DNA from: Dacryopinax spathularia
Lineage: Eukaryota > Basidiomycota > Dacrymycetes > Dacrymycetales > Dacrymycetaceae
Assembly: GCA_037974965.1 (NCBI GenBank)
Contig: JBBPFI010000008.1
Location: 186,001 to 250,000 of the forward strand
Direction: 5' to 3'
DNA: 64,000 bases
Below, piece after piece: positions 1 through 9,939 of the stretch. The notes below the pieces were generated by a model. That model was given only the letters and a program-made list of their open reading frames with translations, was not told the DNA's origin and did no database searches. Numbering within the stretch: the first letter of the stretch is position 1; each line of letters begins with the position of its first letter. Both the position numbers and the translations under genes were made by a program.

Positions 1-234
1 GCACCGTCGGGAATACGCGCACATACAGTCACTGGAGGAACAAATTCTTATATCATTTACTGCCCAGTCGAACCGCACAAAACGTTCCAAAAATTGGAGT
101 AAATAAGATCGAATGGATCGCTCAGCATCATTACTGGATTGGAGTCTGCGCGAGCAGGATATCCGAGTGACCAGTAAAGAAGAGAGTAGGATCCCCTGAC
201 GACACAACCCGATAAGTGCAATAGGAAGGTCATC
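1..234. other. left edge, no gene seen
   Basis: This stretch lies 3' of the U2 RNA gene. Open frames are short and unlike known proteins. No tRNA, repeat or coding signal was recognised. Confidence 0.5.
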
Positions 235-379
235 TTGTCGAGTGCCATGGCATGCCAGAGGGCACTCGACGGGGCGGCAAAAATTAGATAACCATAATAA
301 TCGCAGTGCGATTATATTAGTGGTTAAACTAATAAGAACAGATACTACACTTGATCTAAGCCAAAAGGCCAGAGTGGTA
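235..379 (-). ncRNA. U2: U2 spliceosomal snRNA gene
   Basis: This is the U2 RNA, which pairs with the intron branch site in the spliceosome. Read on the minus strand, the 5' part holds the nearly invariant block GCCTTTTGGCTTAGATC followed by AAGTGTAGTATCTG, which contains the branch-site recognition sequence GTGTAGTA (plus positions 343-350). Next come small hairpins in the place of stem IIa (TTAGT/ACTAA) and IIb (ATAATCGCA/TGCGATTAT), an Sm site AATTTTTG (278-285), and a perfect 10-bp terminal stem GTCGAGTGCC/GGCACTCGAC (237-270) in the place of stem IV. The order and sequences match fungal U2 RNAs. The ends are estimates: the 5' end should lie within 378-382 and the 3' end a few bases past the terminal stem. 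The terminal region is compact, about 145 nt in all. Confidence 0.94.
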
Positions 380-410
380 AGGAAACAGGAAGGGCGCGGG
401 GAGGAAGGGT

Positions 411-417
411 TTATAAA
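411..417 (-). promoter_or_regulatory. TATA box of the U2 gene
   Basis: TTTATAA on the minus strand lies 32-38 bp upstream of the inferred U2 5' end, the usual place for a TATA element in a fungal snRNA promoter. The function is inferred from position alone. Confidence 0.55.
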
Positions 418-690
418 GGTCCCCTGCAGGGTGCACGGACCAGTCTGGACGCACGGGCCATCAACGAAGGCTCATATGGCACGGACTGCTGGAGGCAAGC
501 AGCATTGTGTCCGTACCTTTCACCGCAAGGGCACCGCTGCTCTGTAGAGTCGACCTGATAATCTAGCCACCCGTATAGGACGCTAGAGTAGGGTTACCGA
601 GATGCAGAAGCCAGAGGCTGCATAAAAGTTGTTTTCGGGGAGAGAGGATTTTGAGGGTAATATCCATTGAGCAAGCTCGAAATTTGGAAA

Positions 691-808
691 GGCAAGATGG
701 TCGAGTTGGTCTAAGACGTGGGATTCAAGAACTTTAGTTCTTACCTCCGTTGTGAGGCATGAAATTCCCCATCTCGTAAGAGGCAGGGGTTCGAATCCCC
801 TTCTTGTC
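691..808 (+). tRNA. tRNA-Leu (anticodon CAA), with intron
   Basis: The acceptor arms GGCAAGA and TCTTGTC pair (one G-U). An A box (TGGTCGAGTTGG) and a B box (GGTTCGAATCC) are present. The T arm AGGGG-TTCGAAT-CCCCT is perfect. The anticodon loop TTCAAGA gives CAA. A long variable arm, CTC-GTAA-GAG, marks it as a leucine (class II) tRNA. About 34 nt separate the base 3' of the anticodon from the 3' half of the anticodon stem, the place and size of the intron in yeast tRNA-Leu(CAA). One anticodon-stem pair (T-C) is mismatched in this fold. A run of five T at about 823-827 can act as the Pol III terminator. Confidence 0.95.
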
Positions 809-976
809 AAGGAAATAATCTTTTTCGACTTGGGGGAGCGGAGCCAAAACTTACCCAAGGCATGCAAGTTTCCGTCACAAAAGGAATGTATGAGAGGATG
901 TATATAGTACAATTGTGCCCGTCATGGTTGTCATGATCTGCGTGCGATGGAGAGTAGAAACAGGACATAGGTACAT

Positions 977-1989
977 CTAGTCACCTTGGGGTAAAGTCGT
1001 CCCTACGGGTTCGTCAGCCGCCGTCTCGTCCCTCCACAGCCTATTCATCTTCCTCCTATTGACCTCCTTCGCATCCTGCGCGTTCGCAGCATCGAGCCAT
1101 CGCTTCAGTAGCTCCGTCTTCATGTCTTTCCTCTTGTTAGCATCGCCGATGGCAGACATGAGCTGGAGGTAGGGTGTGTCCTCAACTCGCGGCGTGGAGA
1201 GGGCGAGGAAGAGCGGAGAAAAGACGGAGGAGACGAGGCGGTCGTATGTGATCTTGCTATGGTGTTGAGCGCACGAACGCTTAAAAGGCTGCGTGAGAAG
1301 CGGGAGGGGTGGTGCCGGTGCATCTTTGATGTCCGCAATAACTTTTTCCAGCTCCTCCAGGTAGACATCGGCGATGTGGTAGGCGAGCGATTGTGGTATC
1401 TTGGGGTCATTCGGACTGCGCATGGGTCAGGAAGCGTAGATTTTGGATGGAGGAAGACGTACTCTAAAGGACCCCCCTTAGCGCTCAGCATCTCGCCCCA
1501 CTCTTCCACTCGCTGTTCGTCCCACTCTTCCCTCGCGAGCAAGCGGAACCCGCCATTAACAAACTTCCTCACAAGCATATAGTATTTGTCCATCCTCAGC
1601 CTATCAATCCCATTCCACTCCCTCACTATCATCTGCCAGAATCCTCTCAAAAAATCGAGTGCTCGGTCTGTGTCCTCCATCTGTAGCGGTATTGAAGCGA
1701 GTTCGCTTGAGAGCTGTTGCTGGACGAGCGGCTTGTCCGAGTGCCAGTAGCAGTAGAATATGCCTTTCCATAGCTTGGTCATCTCTTGTGGTGGCAGAGC
1801 CCGAGGTGATGACACCAAGAAGGAGCGCAGCGATGCTACGGCTTTGTCCCGGACCTCCTTGTCTATGCGCATATATTGAGCTCATGTGTGAGAGTAGGGG
1901 AGATGTTGCGCACCATTGTGGGCCAGATATTTCCCCAGTGGTGGTGCTCTGCTCGAGCGTGACGCCTTGGCGCTTTCTGACGAAGTCAT
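977..1989 (-). CDS. RRP1: ribosomal RNA processing protein RRP1 (NOP52 family)
   Basis: This is a nucleolar protein needed for late pre-rRNA processing and 60S subunit assembly. Exons: 1914-1989, 1463-1862, 977-1415 (304 aa; yeast Rrp1 is 278 aa). The start ATG at 1989 gives GKYLAHNDKEVRDKA, the family's N-terminal signature, only after removal of a 51-nt intron; the apparent Met just downstream is intron sequence. Further family blocks are LWKGIFYCYWHSDKPL and REWNGIDRLRMDKYYMLVR in exon 2, and SLAYHIADVYLEELEKV in exon 3. The Nop52 domain fills roughly residues 15-220; the basic C-terminal tail is not conserved. The first intron ends in TATATGCGCATAG, one of the copies of the intronic motif described in the findings. 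The gene is divergent from the PEHE-like gene, sharing about 310 bp of promoter. Confidence 0.92.
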
Positions 1990-2299
1990 TTATGTTGCGT
2001 TTATACGTATATAGCCGTCCAAGTTGACTGTAGTTGTTCCTGTACCGACAGAGCCTTGCGAGATATAGAGAGACGCAAATGTGGAAAGCGCCGAAATAAA
2101 AGTGGTCGTGCCGAAGGGGTTCAGGGACCGAAGCAGCGTGTGGCGGCGATCGCCCATCGCACAGCGACCGAAAAGAAAGGTCGCCCTCCGCCACTCGAAC
2201 TCGCGATTATTTGGAATATCGACGACGGCGACGACCACCTTTCTTTCCCCTTTCTTCCCTTTCCTTTCCTCATTTTTGTCACTCAAAGCGGGCAATGAG
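1990..2299. promoter_or_regulatory. shared divergent promoter, RRP1 / PEHE-like gene
   Basis: These 310 bp separate two divergent start codons. A T/C-rich run (about 2240-2275) precedes the right-hand start. No recognisable TATA element was seen. Confidence 0.4.
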
Positions 2300-3916
2300 A
2301 TGCCCAGCCCGGTTCGGTCGTCCGCTCCTCCCGACCACCCAGCGCCCGCCACTGAACCGCGTCCCGCACGTCCAAGCGCCAAAGCGCTGGGCAAGCGTAG
2401 GGAGACCTTCCATGGTACTCTACCTGGGGAGAACGAGGGAGGAGAGGGTGAGGCGACAGGGGATGAGAGCAAGGGTGGGCCGCCCAAGAAACGCGTCTTG
2501 CCATACCGGGCGCGGCGGACGGGTATGGGCGGGCTGGGAAGCAGCAGCATAGACGAGATGGTACTGGCCTATGCACAGCAGAGAGGTACGTATATGCGTG
2601 GTATTGTGCTTTGTCTGTACTGACATGTCCAAGACGAGGAGCCTCTCATACCCCACAACGCTGTCATTGTGCTCACGACGCGTGAAAAAGGGCTACCCCC
2701 GCCCGTCGAACCCGAGAAACCCGTCCCATTGCTGACGAACGGTGCTGCCTCATCGTCCTCGAGTGCTCCGCAGATCTCCTTCAAGAAACTGAGCGAGATT
2801 GACCTCGTTGGAGGCAGGCTGCGTGCACGCGCTGAAGAGGTGGAGGACACGTCCGACGCTGCTTACCTGGCACGACATCGGAAGTACGAGGCAACCGAGC
2901 GGCGGCAGCGGAAACGTGAGGTGGAAAAGCTGACGCATGAGCACTATTTGCTCAAGCAACGCATGCACGAATACAGCCTCATGGATGCCGCAGCCTTCGG
3001 TGGCGAGGAGAAGAAGCGCGCGATACTTCACGCTGCTGAAGAGCTGGATCGCAAGTACCAAGCCCTCCTCGGTCCACGGGTAGAGAAACCCGAGAAGGAC
3101 GCGATGGAAACTGTGGAACCAGTAAAAGATGAGGCTCGTGCTCTGGCACGAGGTCGACCGAGAGCCAGGATGTCAGAACCGCCGCTCCACCACACATTAC
3201 CAAAACCACGGCCAAAGCCGTCCATAACTTACTCGCGTCACACATCCGCACGATCGACACCGCAGCCATCACATCTACAAAGTCGAGTGGCTGAGCTGCG
3301 AGCTTCCGAAGGTCCTGTCACAACCGCACGCGCTGCCCGTTCGCCCTCCGCTGAGCCCGACACTCCGCCTCCTGATATACCCGCTCGAAAATCCCGCCAG
3401 CTGGACAGCACGGAAGCCTCTCCCTCCTCAGTTGTTCGGATTCATGGCCGGGACGGGCACGGTCGATTTGCTCCCAAGCCTGTACAGGTGAAGCGGACGG
3501 CATCTGGCCGTCAAAAACCTGGGCACGCAGGCACTCCTGGCGAGGAGAATCATCGAAAGCTGACTGCGTCTCGCTCCATGCCAAACTTGCTTTCCCGCAA
3601 GCGTACACGCACGCCTCCACCGCCTGCCACCCCCGTACTGGTGCGCGCTGCCTCCCGCCCCTCGAGAACAGAACGCAACCTCCGCCGACCAACGGCATTT
3701 GGCGTGCCCCTCGGAAGTGGAGCAGAAGAGGAGCGGGAATTCAAGATTCCCGCTTGGGTTGAAGTACAATATCCTGTCACCAATGATGACGCACAAGGAC
3801 ACGAGGCGTACCCCAACCATGAGAATGGAGATAGGGGTGAGGAATGGCTGGGGGAGGAGGCGACGCAGGAGATTGAGATGAAGGATGAAGACATGGACGA
3901 TCCGGACCGTGTATAG
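2300..3916 (+). CDS. PEHE-domain-like protein, possible histone acetyltransferase scaffold
   Basis: Exons: 2300-2585, 2634-3916 (522 aa). The first ATG in the coding frame after the leader is at 2300. The conserved part, about residues 145-220, reads EDTSDAAYLARHRKYEATE followed by a basic helix and a KLTHEHYLLKQRM-like segment. This resembles the PEHE domain of MSL1/KANSL1, where EDxSDExYLxRHxKYE is the core and binds the MYST acetyltransferase. The rest is low-complexity, rich in Pro, Arg and Ser, with an acidic C-terminus, as expected for a disordered nuclear scaffold. The intron begins GTACGTATATGCG. The PEHE assignment rests on this short block only; the alternative is an unrelated coiled-coil protein. 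Confidence 0.55.
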
Positions 3917-5066
3917 TGTACCTGTTTTTGGTTGTAGTGTTGTAGCTTGTTTTTGCGGGAGTTGCTGGCATTCATTGTGTTTTGCGCGTGTATGAAAATC
4001 GCAGGCCGGATGCAGGGGCAGGCCAATACGGCAATGAGATTTTCTATGGCGATGACTGTACTCTACTGGGGCTATCACTCAGGCTTCTAGGGGTGCCAGG
4101 CATATGTAATCTTGTCCCCTCCCCTCACGTTTCGATCTTTCCCTTACAATTGGGTATCTAGCTATGACCCTGATAGAGGGGACGTGATTGCTCCTCCTCA
4201 GCTTGAGCGAGTAGTGGTTGACGGTACTTGTTGGAGGAGCCACAGTTGTTGATCAGTAGCCCGAAAGGTCGGCAGTGGCTGTGTGTCCTTCTTTTCATCG
4301 CCCATCTTCTGCCAAACTGGCGCGCGGTCCGGCGCTTTACTAACCACATCCATGCACAACACTTTGCTGGCACGGCCTCTCCAACATGTGTCTCGGGATT
4401 GTAATCTGGCGAGCTAGCGTTGGAAGCAGTGCCATTGGCATTCTGTGACGTTCCTTATTACAGAGCTTGCGACCCACGCTGCACCCTTCAACCGCCTGCA
4501 CGCAATGCTCCTGCCTCATGTTCCGACTCATCTACACATTGTCAACACGCTCCTGCCGGTGGAGGCCGACAGATCAGCATCCGTGCCGGCTTTTCACTTG
4601 CTTTCCCTGATGCTCAAGTTGCCAATTCCGCTGCTGCTCTGGCAGGAGCTCCCTTTTGCGGTGCATGCTATCCCTAGGAGCCCGCCGAGGAGCCCGACAG
4701 AACGTAATACTGTACTCCGCCGGTACCATCAGAGTGCACAGAAATACGCTGAAACATCTCTTGAAGATATCGTGTGCGGCTGACCTTCGCATCTTCTCCA
4801 TTCTTGACGGATTGGGATGTGCCTCATGTCCGGGAATGGCGGACGAGAGGCTCAGAACTGCCATCTGCCCGATTGGGGTGATTCATACTTCGAAGTCATG
4901 CGGCTAGCGCTACCGTCCTCTTGGCTGTGTTATCTGACAGTATCGTATTTAACAGTCCTTATCGATCTCCCATCGATGGATCGCATTCCCATATTGCAAC
5001 CCTTATCAGCAGACGGTCAAAGGGCTCCCCCCGCTCTGAGGCTGTTGCTGTTGAACTGCCAACACC
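3917..5066. other. intergenic, no gene seen
   Basis: These 1.15 kb lie between two plus-strand genes. The frames that stay open are short, overlapping and without recognisable motifs. The right part must contain the NLR promoter. Confidence 0.5.
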
Positions 5067-7916
5067 ATGTCTCGCTCGTCACCATCGCCATCCGAGCCGT
5101 CCACTGGAACCCCCGCAAGGCCTCGCCAGCGCGGTCTTCTCGCAAATTTCAAACGAGGGTACAATAACATTGTGGGGAGGGTGGTGGAGCCTGCCGTGAC
5201 TACGGTGGCAGAAAAAGCAACCGATCTCGCTGGAATATACAAGGTACGCCCATATTCATGTGCTTTCACCCACTTGTATCGGTGCTGATATCCATCAGTT
5301 GCTCCGTGATCGGCAGCTCAAACTCGATGAACTTCAAGACCGGGTCAACGCTGCTTCTGCCTTTTTGGGTACCGGCCAGAGCGGCTTCATGAATGAGCCC
5401 CTCCGTGGCGCTCGAGATGGTCTGGAGAGGTACGTACTTTCTTTTCCAATCCTACTAGGTGCTTACTTCAGCAGTATCATTGGAGAGATTAGAGTCTTCA
5501 TCGACCATGAAGTAGCTGAACCTACGCTCCACAAACTGGTTTCTCAACAAAGCTTCTTGGAGGAAGAGACGCGCCTTCGCAATAAGCTGGCAGATGCAAT
5601 GGTAAAGGTTGAGGTGAGGGTATATGCCGCCTCTTGTGGAAGACGCCTGAAATGAGAGTTCGCAGGCATGCATGCTTACTACGTTGCTGGAAAACGCTGC
5701 AGTTGTACGTTGAGCCCCCGTAATACAATGAGCCGACCGCTGACCGGATATGCAGACAAACGGCGCGCTACTCAACTCGTCGTATGCCCTAGCACTCTTG
5801 AGTTCGGCACATCGCTGACATGTGTCATAGGACTGTGGATGTCTCGGGGTCATCCGCTTTGGTGATACCCAGGCCCACTCCGCACCTCGTTGGACGTGAT
5901 GCTTTCACAAGCAAGATCGTCTCTCGGTTGATCACCAATACGAAGAGCCATCTCGCCATTCTCGGACCCGGCGGGATAGGCAAGACGACCGTGGCTTTGA
6001 GCGTATTGAACGACTTGGGAGTGGAACAGAAGTTCCTCGACAATCGCGTTTACCTCAACTGCGACTCGATTGAGACTGCAGCCGGTCTCTGCGAGGGGCT
6101 TTGGAAGCTCCTGCGTGGCAAGGTGCCGACGGCTGCCGCCCCTTCGATCGCGGTGGCGGTTAAGAAGCTGAAAGGCCCGAAACTCCTGGTTCTCGACGAC
6201 TTCGAAACTGTTTGGGAAGGCACTGAGAACGACAAGGTCGAGCAGCTCTTGTCTGAGGTCACCGCGGTGTCCGACTTGTCCCTACTGGTTGCTATGAGAG
6301 GCGCGATGAGGCCGCTCTCGGTGCAATGGTCGCGTCCCTGTCTCCCTCAGCTCGAGCCTCTATTGCTCAGCGACGCCAAGCTCATGTTCTTGAGTATTTC
6401 GGGGATCGAAGATGACTGTGATGTCGACGAACTCTTGGAGCAACTGGGCGGTCTTCCCCTTGCGATCAAGTTGATGGCGATGCTGGCCCAGGTTCACTCG
6501 CCTCGGAAGCTTCTAGAGTTCTACCGGACGGAGAGAACGGCTCTGCTCGAGACAGCCGTCCACGATGGCAAGCGAATCTCAAGCCTAGAGGTGTCTGTCA
6601 ACCTATCCCTGAAGTCTCCAAAGATGAAGAACAACACCAAAGCGCTTGAAGCACTGCGGATTCTGGCGCTTCTGCCGCAGGGCGCCCTGTGGGACCCTTA
6701 TATCCTTCACGAGATATTCCCTGGGCTGAGGACTGCCGAGATCGAAGTGGCACTTCGGACCTTGATTGAGGTCGCTTTAGCGACGAAGACAGAGACGTCA
6801 ATAGTGTACGTCTTACCACCAATCAGAGATTTCATACGGAGACAATATCCAAGCAGCCCAAAGAAGTTGGAGAGACTCCAGGCACTTTTTCTTCATCGCA
6901 TGAGATTACAGGAAGGCGCGGAGGGCCATATTAAACTCCCGAACGCGGATTATGTTGGTCCCATGGCCGACAACTTTCACGCGATCTACTTGGCGACACT
7001 TGAAGCTGGTCAAGCAGTGGATGACCGAAACGACCGACAGTACCGCTTGCGGGCCCTTCTGGTGGCAGCAACGACTGTGCTCAATGTGTTTCGCCTTGAC
7101 AAGCACCTGCCTTTCATGCTGAACCTCGTGGAGAGAGCTCGAACTGGGGGAAGGGATAACGCGTACGAGATGCATCGACTTTCCTTGATTAAGGAGTGGT
7201 GTGGCATGGCTCTGTATGGCAACAAAGAGTGTGGACTGGCCATCAGCATGCTCTCCGGAGCATTGGAGTCATACAACCAAGCCATTCAGGATTGTCCGGA
7301 GTGGGCCAGTCCACTCCGTTTCAAAAGCTACGCTCTACCGGGTCAGCAGTCCCTCCGGCCTCTTTCAGGTCAGCTTGTCGTCCTGGGTAACGAATTCATC
7401 GAATGGATTTCGGCAAACTACAACAACTACGGCACATATGCAACCCACATCCAGAAGCGGGGCCGTTGGTACGAAGCCGCGGCTGTCTTCCTCAAAGGTT
7501 TTCAGATTGACCTCGAAGGTCGTCCGATCACTTGGCACCGCCGCCACCGCAAAGAAGACGAGGCAACCATCGACAACCTCCTGTCTGCGTGCTACGCTCT
7601 TGGGGTCTTCCTCGGGAGTATGGGCTATACCGAGAAGATTCCCTTGCTGAAGGAGCGCATCTTCGCGCTCATCGCTAAATTCCGTATGCCCCTTCGTCCG
7701 TGGGACTTTGACCCGCCCGCGCAAGAAGACGCACGACGCATGGTCACGGAGCGTTTGGATGAGGGGCTGCGCAAGGCTGAGAGACTTCTGGAGGACGAGC
7801 CCTATTCTTTGAAGGAGTACAAGAAGGGATGGCCGGTCGACAGGTTCGTTTCGCTCCTTGTGCTCCAGCCGCGCATTTCGACCATATTGGACGTGGCGAC
7901 ACCGTGGACGGCGTAG
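5067..7916 (+). CDS. NLR-type STAND NTPase (NB-ARC-like)
   Basis: A signalling P-loop NTPase of the fungal NLR type, a group linked to non-self recognition and programmed cell death; its own role is unknown. Exons: 5067-5243, 5299-5429, 5472-5613, 5666-5704, 5756-5781, 5831-7916 (866 aa), with exons 4 and 5 only 39 and 26 nt long. The start sits in CACCATGTC. Residues 1-165 are helical with an amphipathic early segment and match no effector domain I know. HLVGRD (about 190) opens the NTPase; Walker A GPGGIGKTT is at 217-225, Walker B KLLVLDDFE near 290-297, an AMRGAMRP sensor-like motif near 325, and GGLPLAIKL near 378. A helical C-terminal half of about 400 residues looks repeat-like but without clear TPR or WD40 units. 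The reading frame is intact. Confidence 0.87.
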
Positions 7917-8257
7917 GCTTGCCTCTCTTGTTTCCCACTGAGCGACGACTGTTAACGCTTGTGGCGTTCTGTCTGAGATTTGATAATGCCGGTGCCGCGC
8001 AGAGTCGTCTTGTTCATCTTCTTGTATCCAATATCTGCTAGCTCTTTGACTGATAGTTTTCTTGGAATCCATTACATTCTTTACATTCCTTGTGCTTAAA
8101 GTCGCTTGTCACTGATGTGTCGCCAACGGCAATCACGTCCACGGCAAACATCATTCCAACAACCCATGATAAACCATTTTCCCATCTCCAGATCCACGGC
8201 GCAGTACCCTTCAACCCTTCTGGATGGTCCACCCATCAACCGCGTAAGTCGTAGGTA
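7917..8257. other. convergent 3' intergenic
   Basis: These 341 bp separate the 3' ends of the NLR gene and the alcohol dehydrogenase gene. They should hold both 3' UTRs. No other feature was seen. Confidence 0.5.
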
Positions 8258-9539
8258 TTAGAACGCCTCGGCAACCCTCACGACCGCCTTTCCGGCAAAC
8301 TCGGGCTTGTGCGTATCGTCGATCAACTGCTCGATCTCTTCCAGCTCGTACACTTTCGTCTTCACTTCCAGATTATGTTCCGCAAACATCTTGATCCTAT
8401 CCCCTCATGATCAGCATATTCAATCGCGTAAAGAAGAGGAAGGGGGAAAAATCAGAATACAGAGAGAAGAGAAAGGGACGTGAAGGGACGTACATCTCCC
8501 CACACTCTTCGGGACTAGCGATCACGCTCCCCCTAATCTCCAAATTCCGGAAAATCAACTGGAAATACGGAACAGGAATCGGCTCCTTCGGCTGGCCCAG
8601 CACCACCACCCTCCCATGTTTCCGCGTCAGGTCCATCGCGTACCCATACGCTGGAAGCGCGTCCGTAGCGACCACGCTCGCGTCCACCGGCCAGGGCAGC
8701 CGCTTGACCGCTTCCTCCACAGGGGTTTCGGAGGAGTTTATGCATTTGTGAGGCGGGTGGCGGAGGGAAGAGCAGAGATCCAGGGGTGCTTGGCGAGAAT
8801 CGACAGCTACGACGTTTAACCCCATTACGCGGGCGAATTGGACGCCTAAGTGGCCGAGCGCGCCACAGCCGACTATGGCGACTGTTTGGCCTGGGTCGAG
8901 TTGGGCGCGCAGTAGGCCGGAGTAGATCGTCGAGCCGGCGCAGAAGAGGGGGGCGGCGGCTTCGAACGGTAGGTTGTCGGGGAGGGGGATCGTGCTTACT
9001 GAGAAGAGGTTAGCGAGGGCGAGAGGCTATGGTGGGAGGACGACGTACGAGGATCGGCGAGCATATATTCCGCCATGGCACCGTCGGCTGTTACCCCAGC
9101 CAAGTTGGCATCTTCCCCACCCATCCCATCAGCTTCCACTTCATTAACGGGAGTAGGAACCAGACGTACTCGTACAGTACTTCCACCTCTTAGCCTTACA
9201 ATCCTCGCACTCCCCACACACATCCCTATAATTCAAGCACCCGACCCTCATACCCCTCTTCCATTTCCCCTCATCCACTCCCTCCCCAAGCTCTGCAATC
9301 CATCCTGCGGGCTCGTGGCTCGGGATCTGAGGGAGCGGGTCGCCGTGGGCCATATGCGCGAAGTCGCCTCGAGCGACCATGCTCTCCGTGTGGCAGTACC
9401 CCGCACAGGCTATCTTGAGCAGGAGTTGGCCGGGACCTGGGCGTGGGACAGGGATTGAGGGGTTAAGGACGTAGGGTTGGCCGAATTTCTTGATTTGGAG
9501 GCCGCGCATCGTCTTCGGTAGCTCAGGAGCAGAAGCCAT
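8258..9539 (-). CDS. zinc-dependent alcohol dehydrogenase (MDR family)
   Basis: Cytosolic NAD(P)-dependent oxidoreductase interconverting alcohols and aldehydes; the substrate is not predictable. Exons: 9170-9539, 9049-9111, 8494-8998, 8258-8396 (358 aa, normal for the family). Catalytic zinc ligands Cys49 (in GYCHTE) and His75-Glu76 (SHEPAG), and structural zinc ligands Cys108, 111, 114 and 122 with the canonical spacing are all present. The cofactor fold follows as AIVGCGALGHLG. The first intron is 58 nt: a nearer AG would leave an intron of only 31 nt, and the chosen site restores CTNANLAGVTADGAMAEYM, the expected family sequence. The last intron is 97 nt. It is divergent from the RGG-rich gene. 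Confidence 0.92.
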
Positions 9540-9939
9540 GGTTGCCGTTAGGTAGTCGCAGACGGTGAGGAGGACGGGATGGACGACCGGGTGGACATGA
9601 GAATAACGCTCTTTATATGCTCGAGGTTATCCCGCCCTTCTTCGCCGCCCTTCCCAGCCGTCCGTCGATGCCGAACCATTCATTGTCCAAAGTTCTGTCC
9701 CAAAGAAGTCATGCCGGCATCAAGGCCGTAACTGCGTATGACGTCTCTCGTCTCCTCCTCCCTTAGTAGTAACGCCGAAGCATCATTATGGCCGAACTGT
9801 CGCGTGGGAAAGCCTCCGCTTGCTTCCTTCTTTGGCAATCACACCCTCTTCACATTTCGCGTCGTCCTCCTCATCGTCGCGAACACGCATCGTTGCCCAA
9901 TCCTATCCTTCTGAACAAGTCGGGAAGGAAAGGGCAAGG
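9540..9939. promoter_or_regulatory. divergent promoter region
   Basis: About 400 bp between the alcohol dehydrogenase start and the RGG-rich gene start. An upstream ATG at 9788 opens a reading frame that ends at the start of the RGG-rich gene, so it may act as an upstream ORF if transcribed. No clear TATA box. Confidence 0.35.

Noticed and set aside
1120-1872. RRP1 start at the MRIDKEV methionine
   Set aside because: ATGCGCATAG is the 3' end of an intron. Splicing to an upstream exon gives the conserved GKYLAHNDKEVRDKA.
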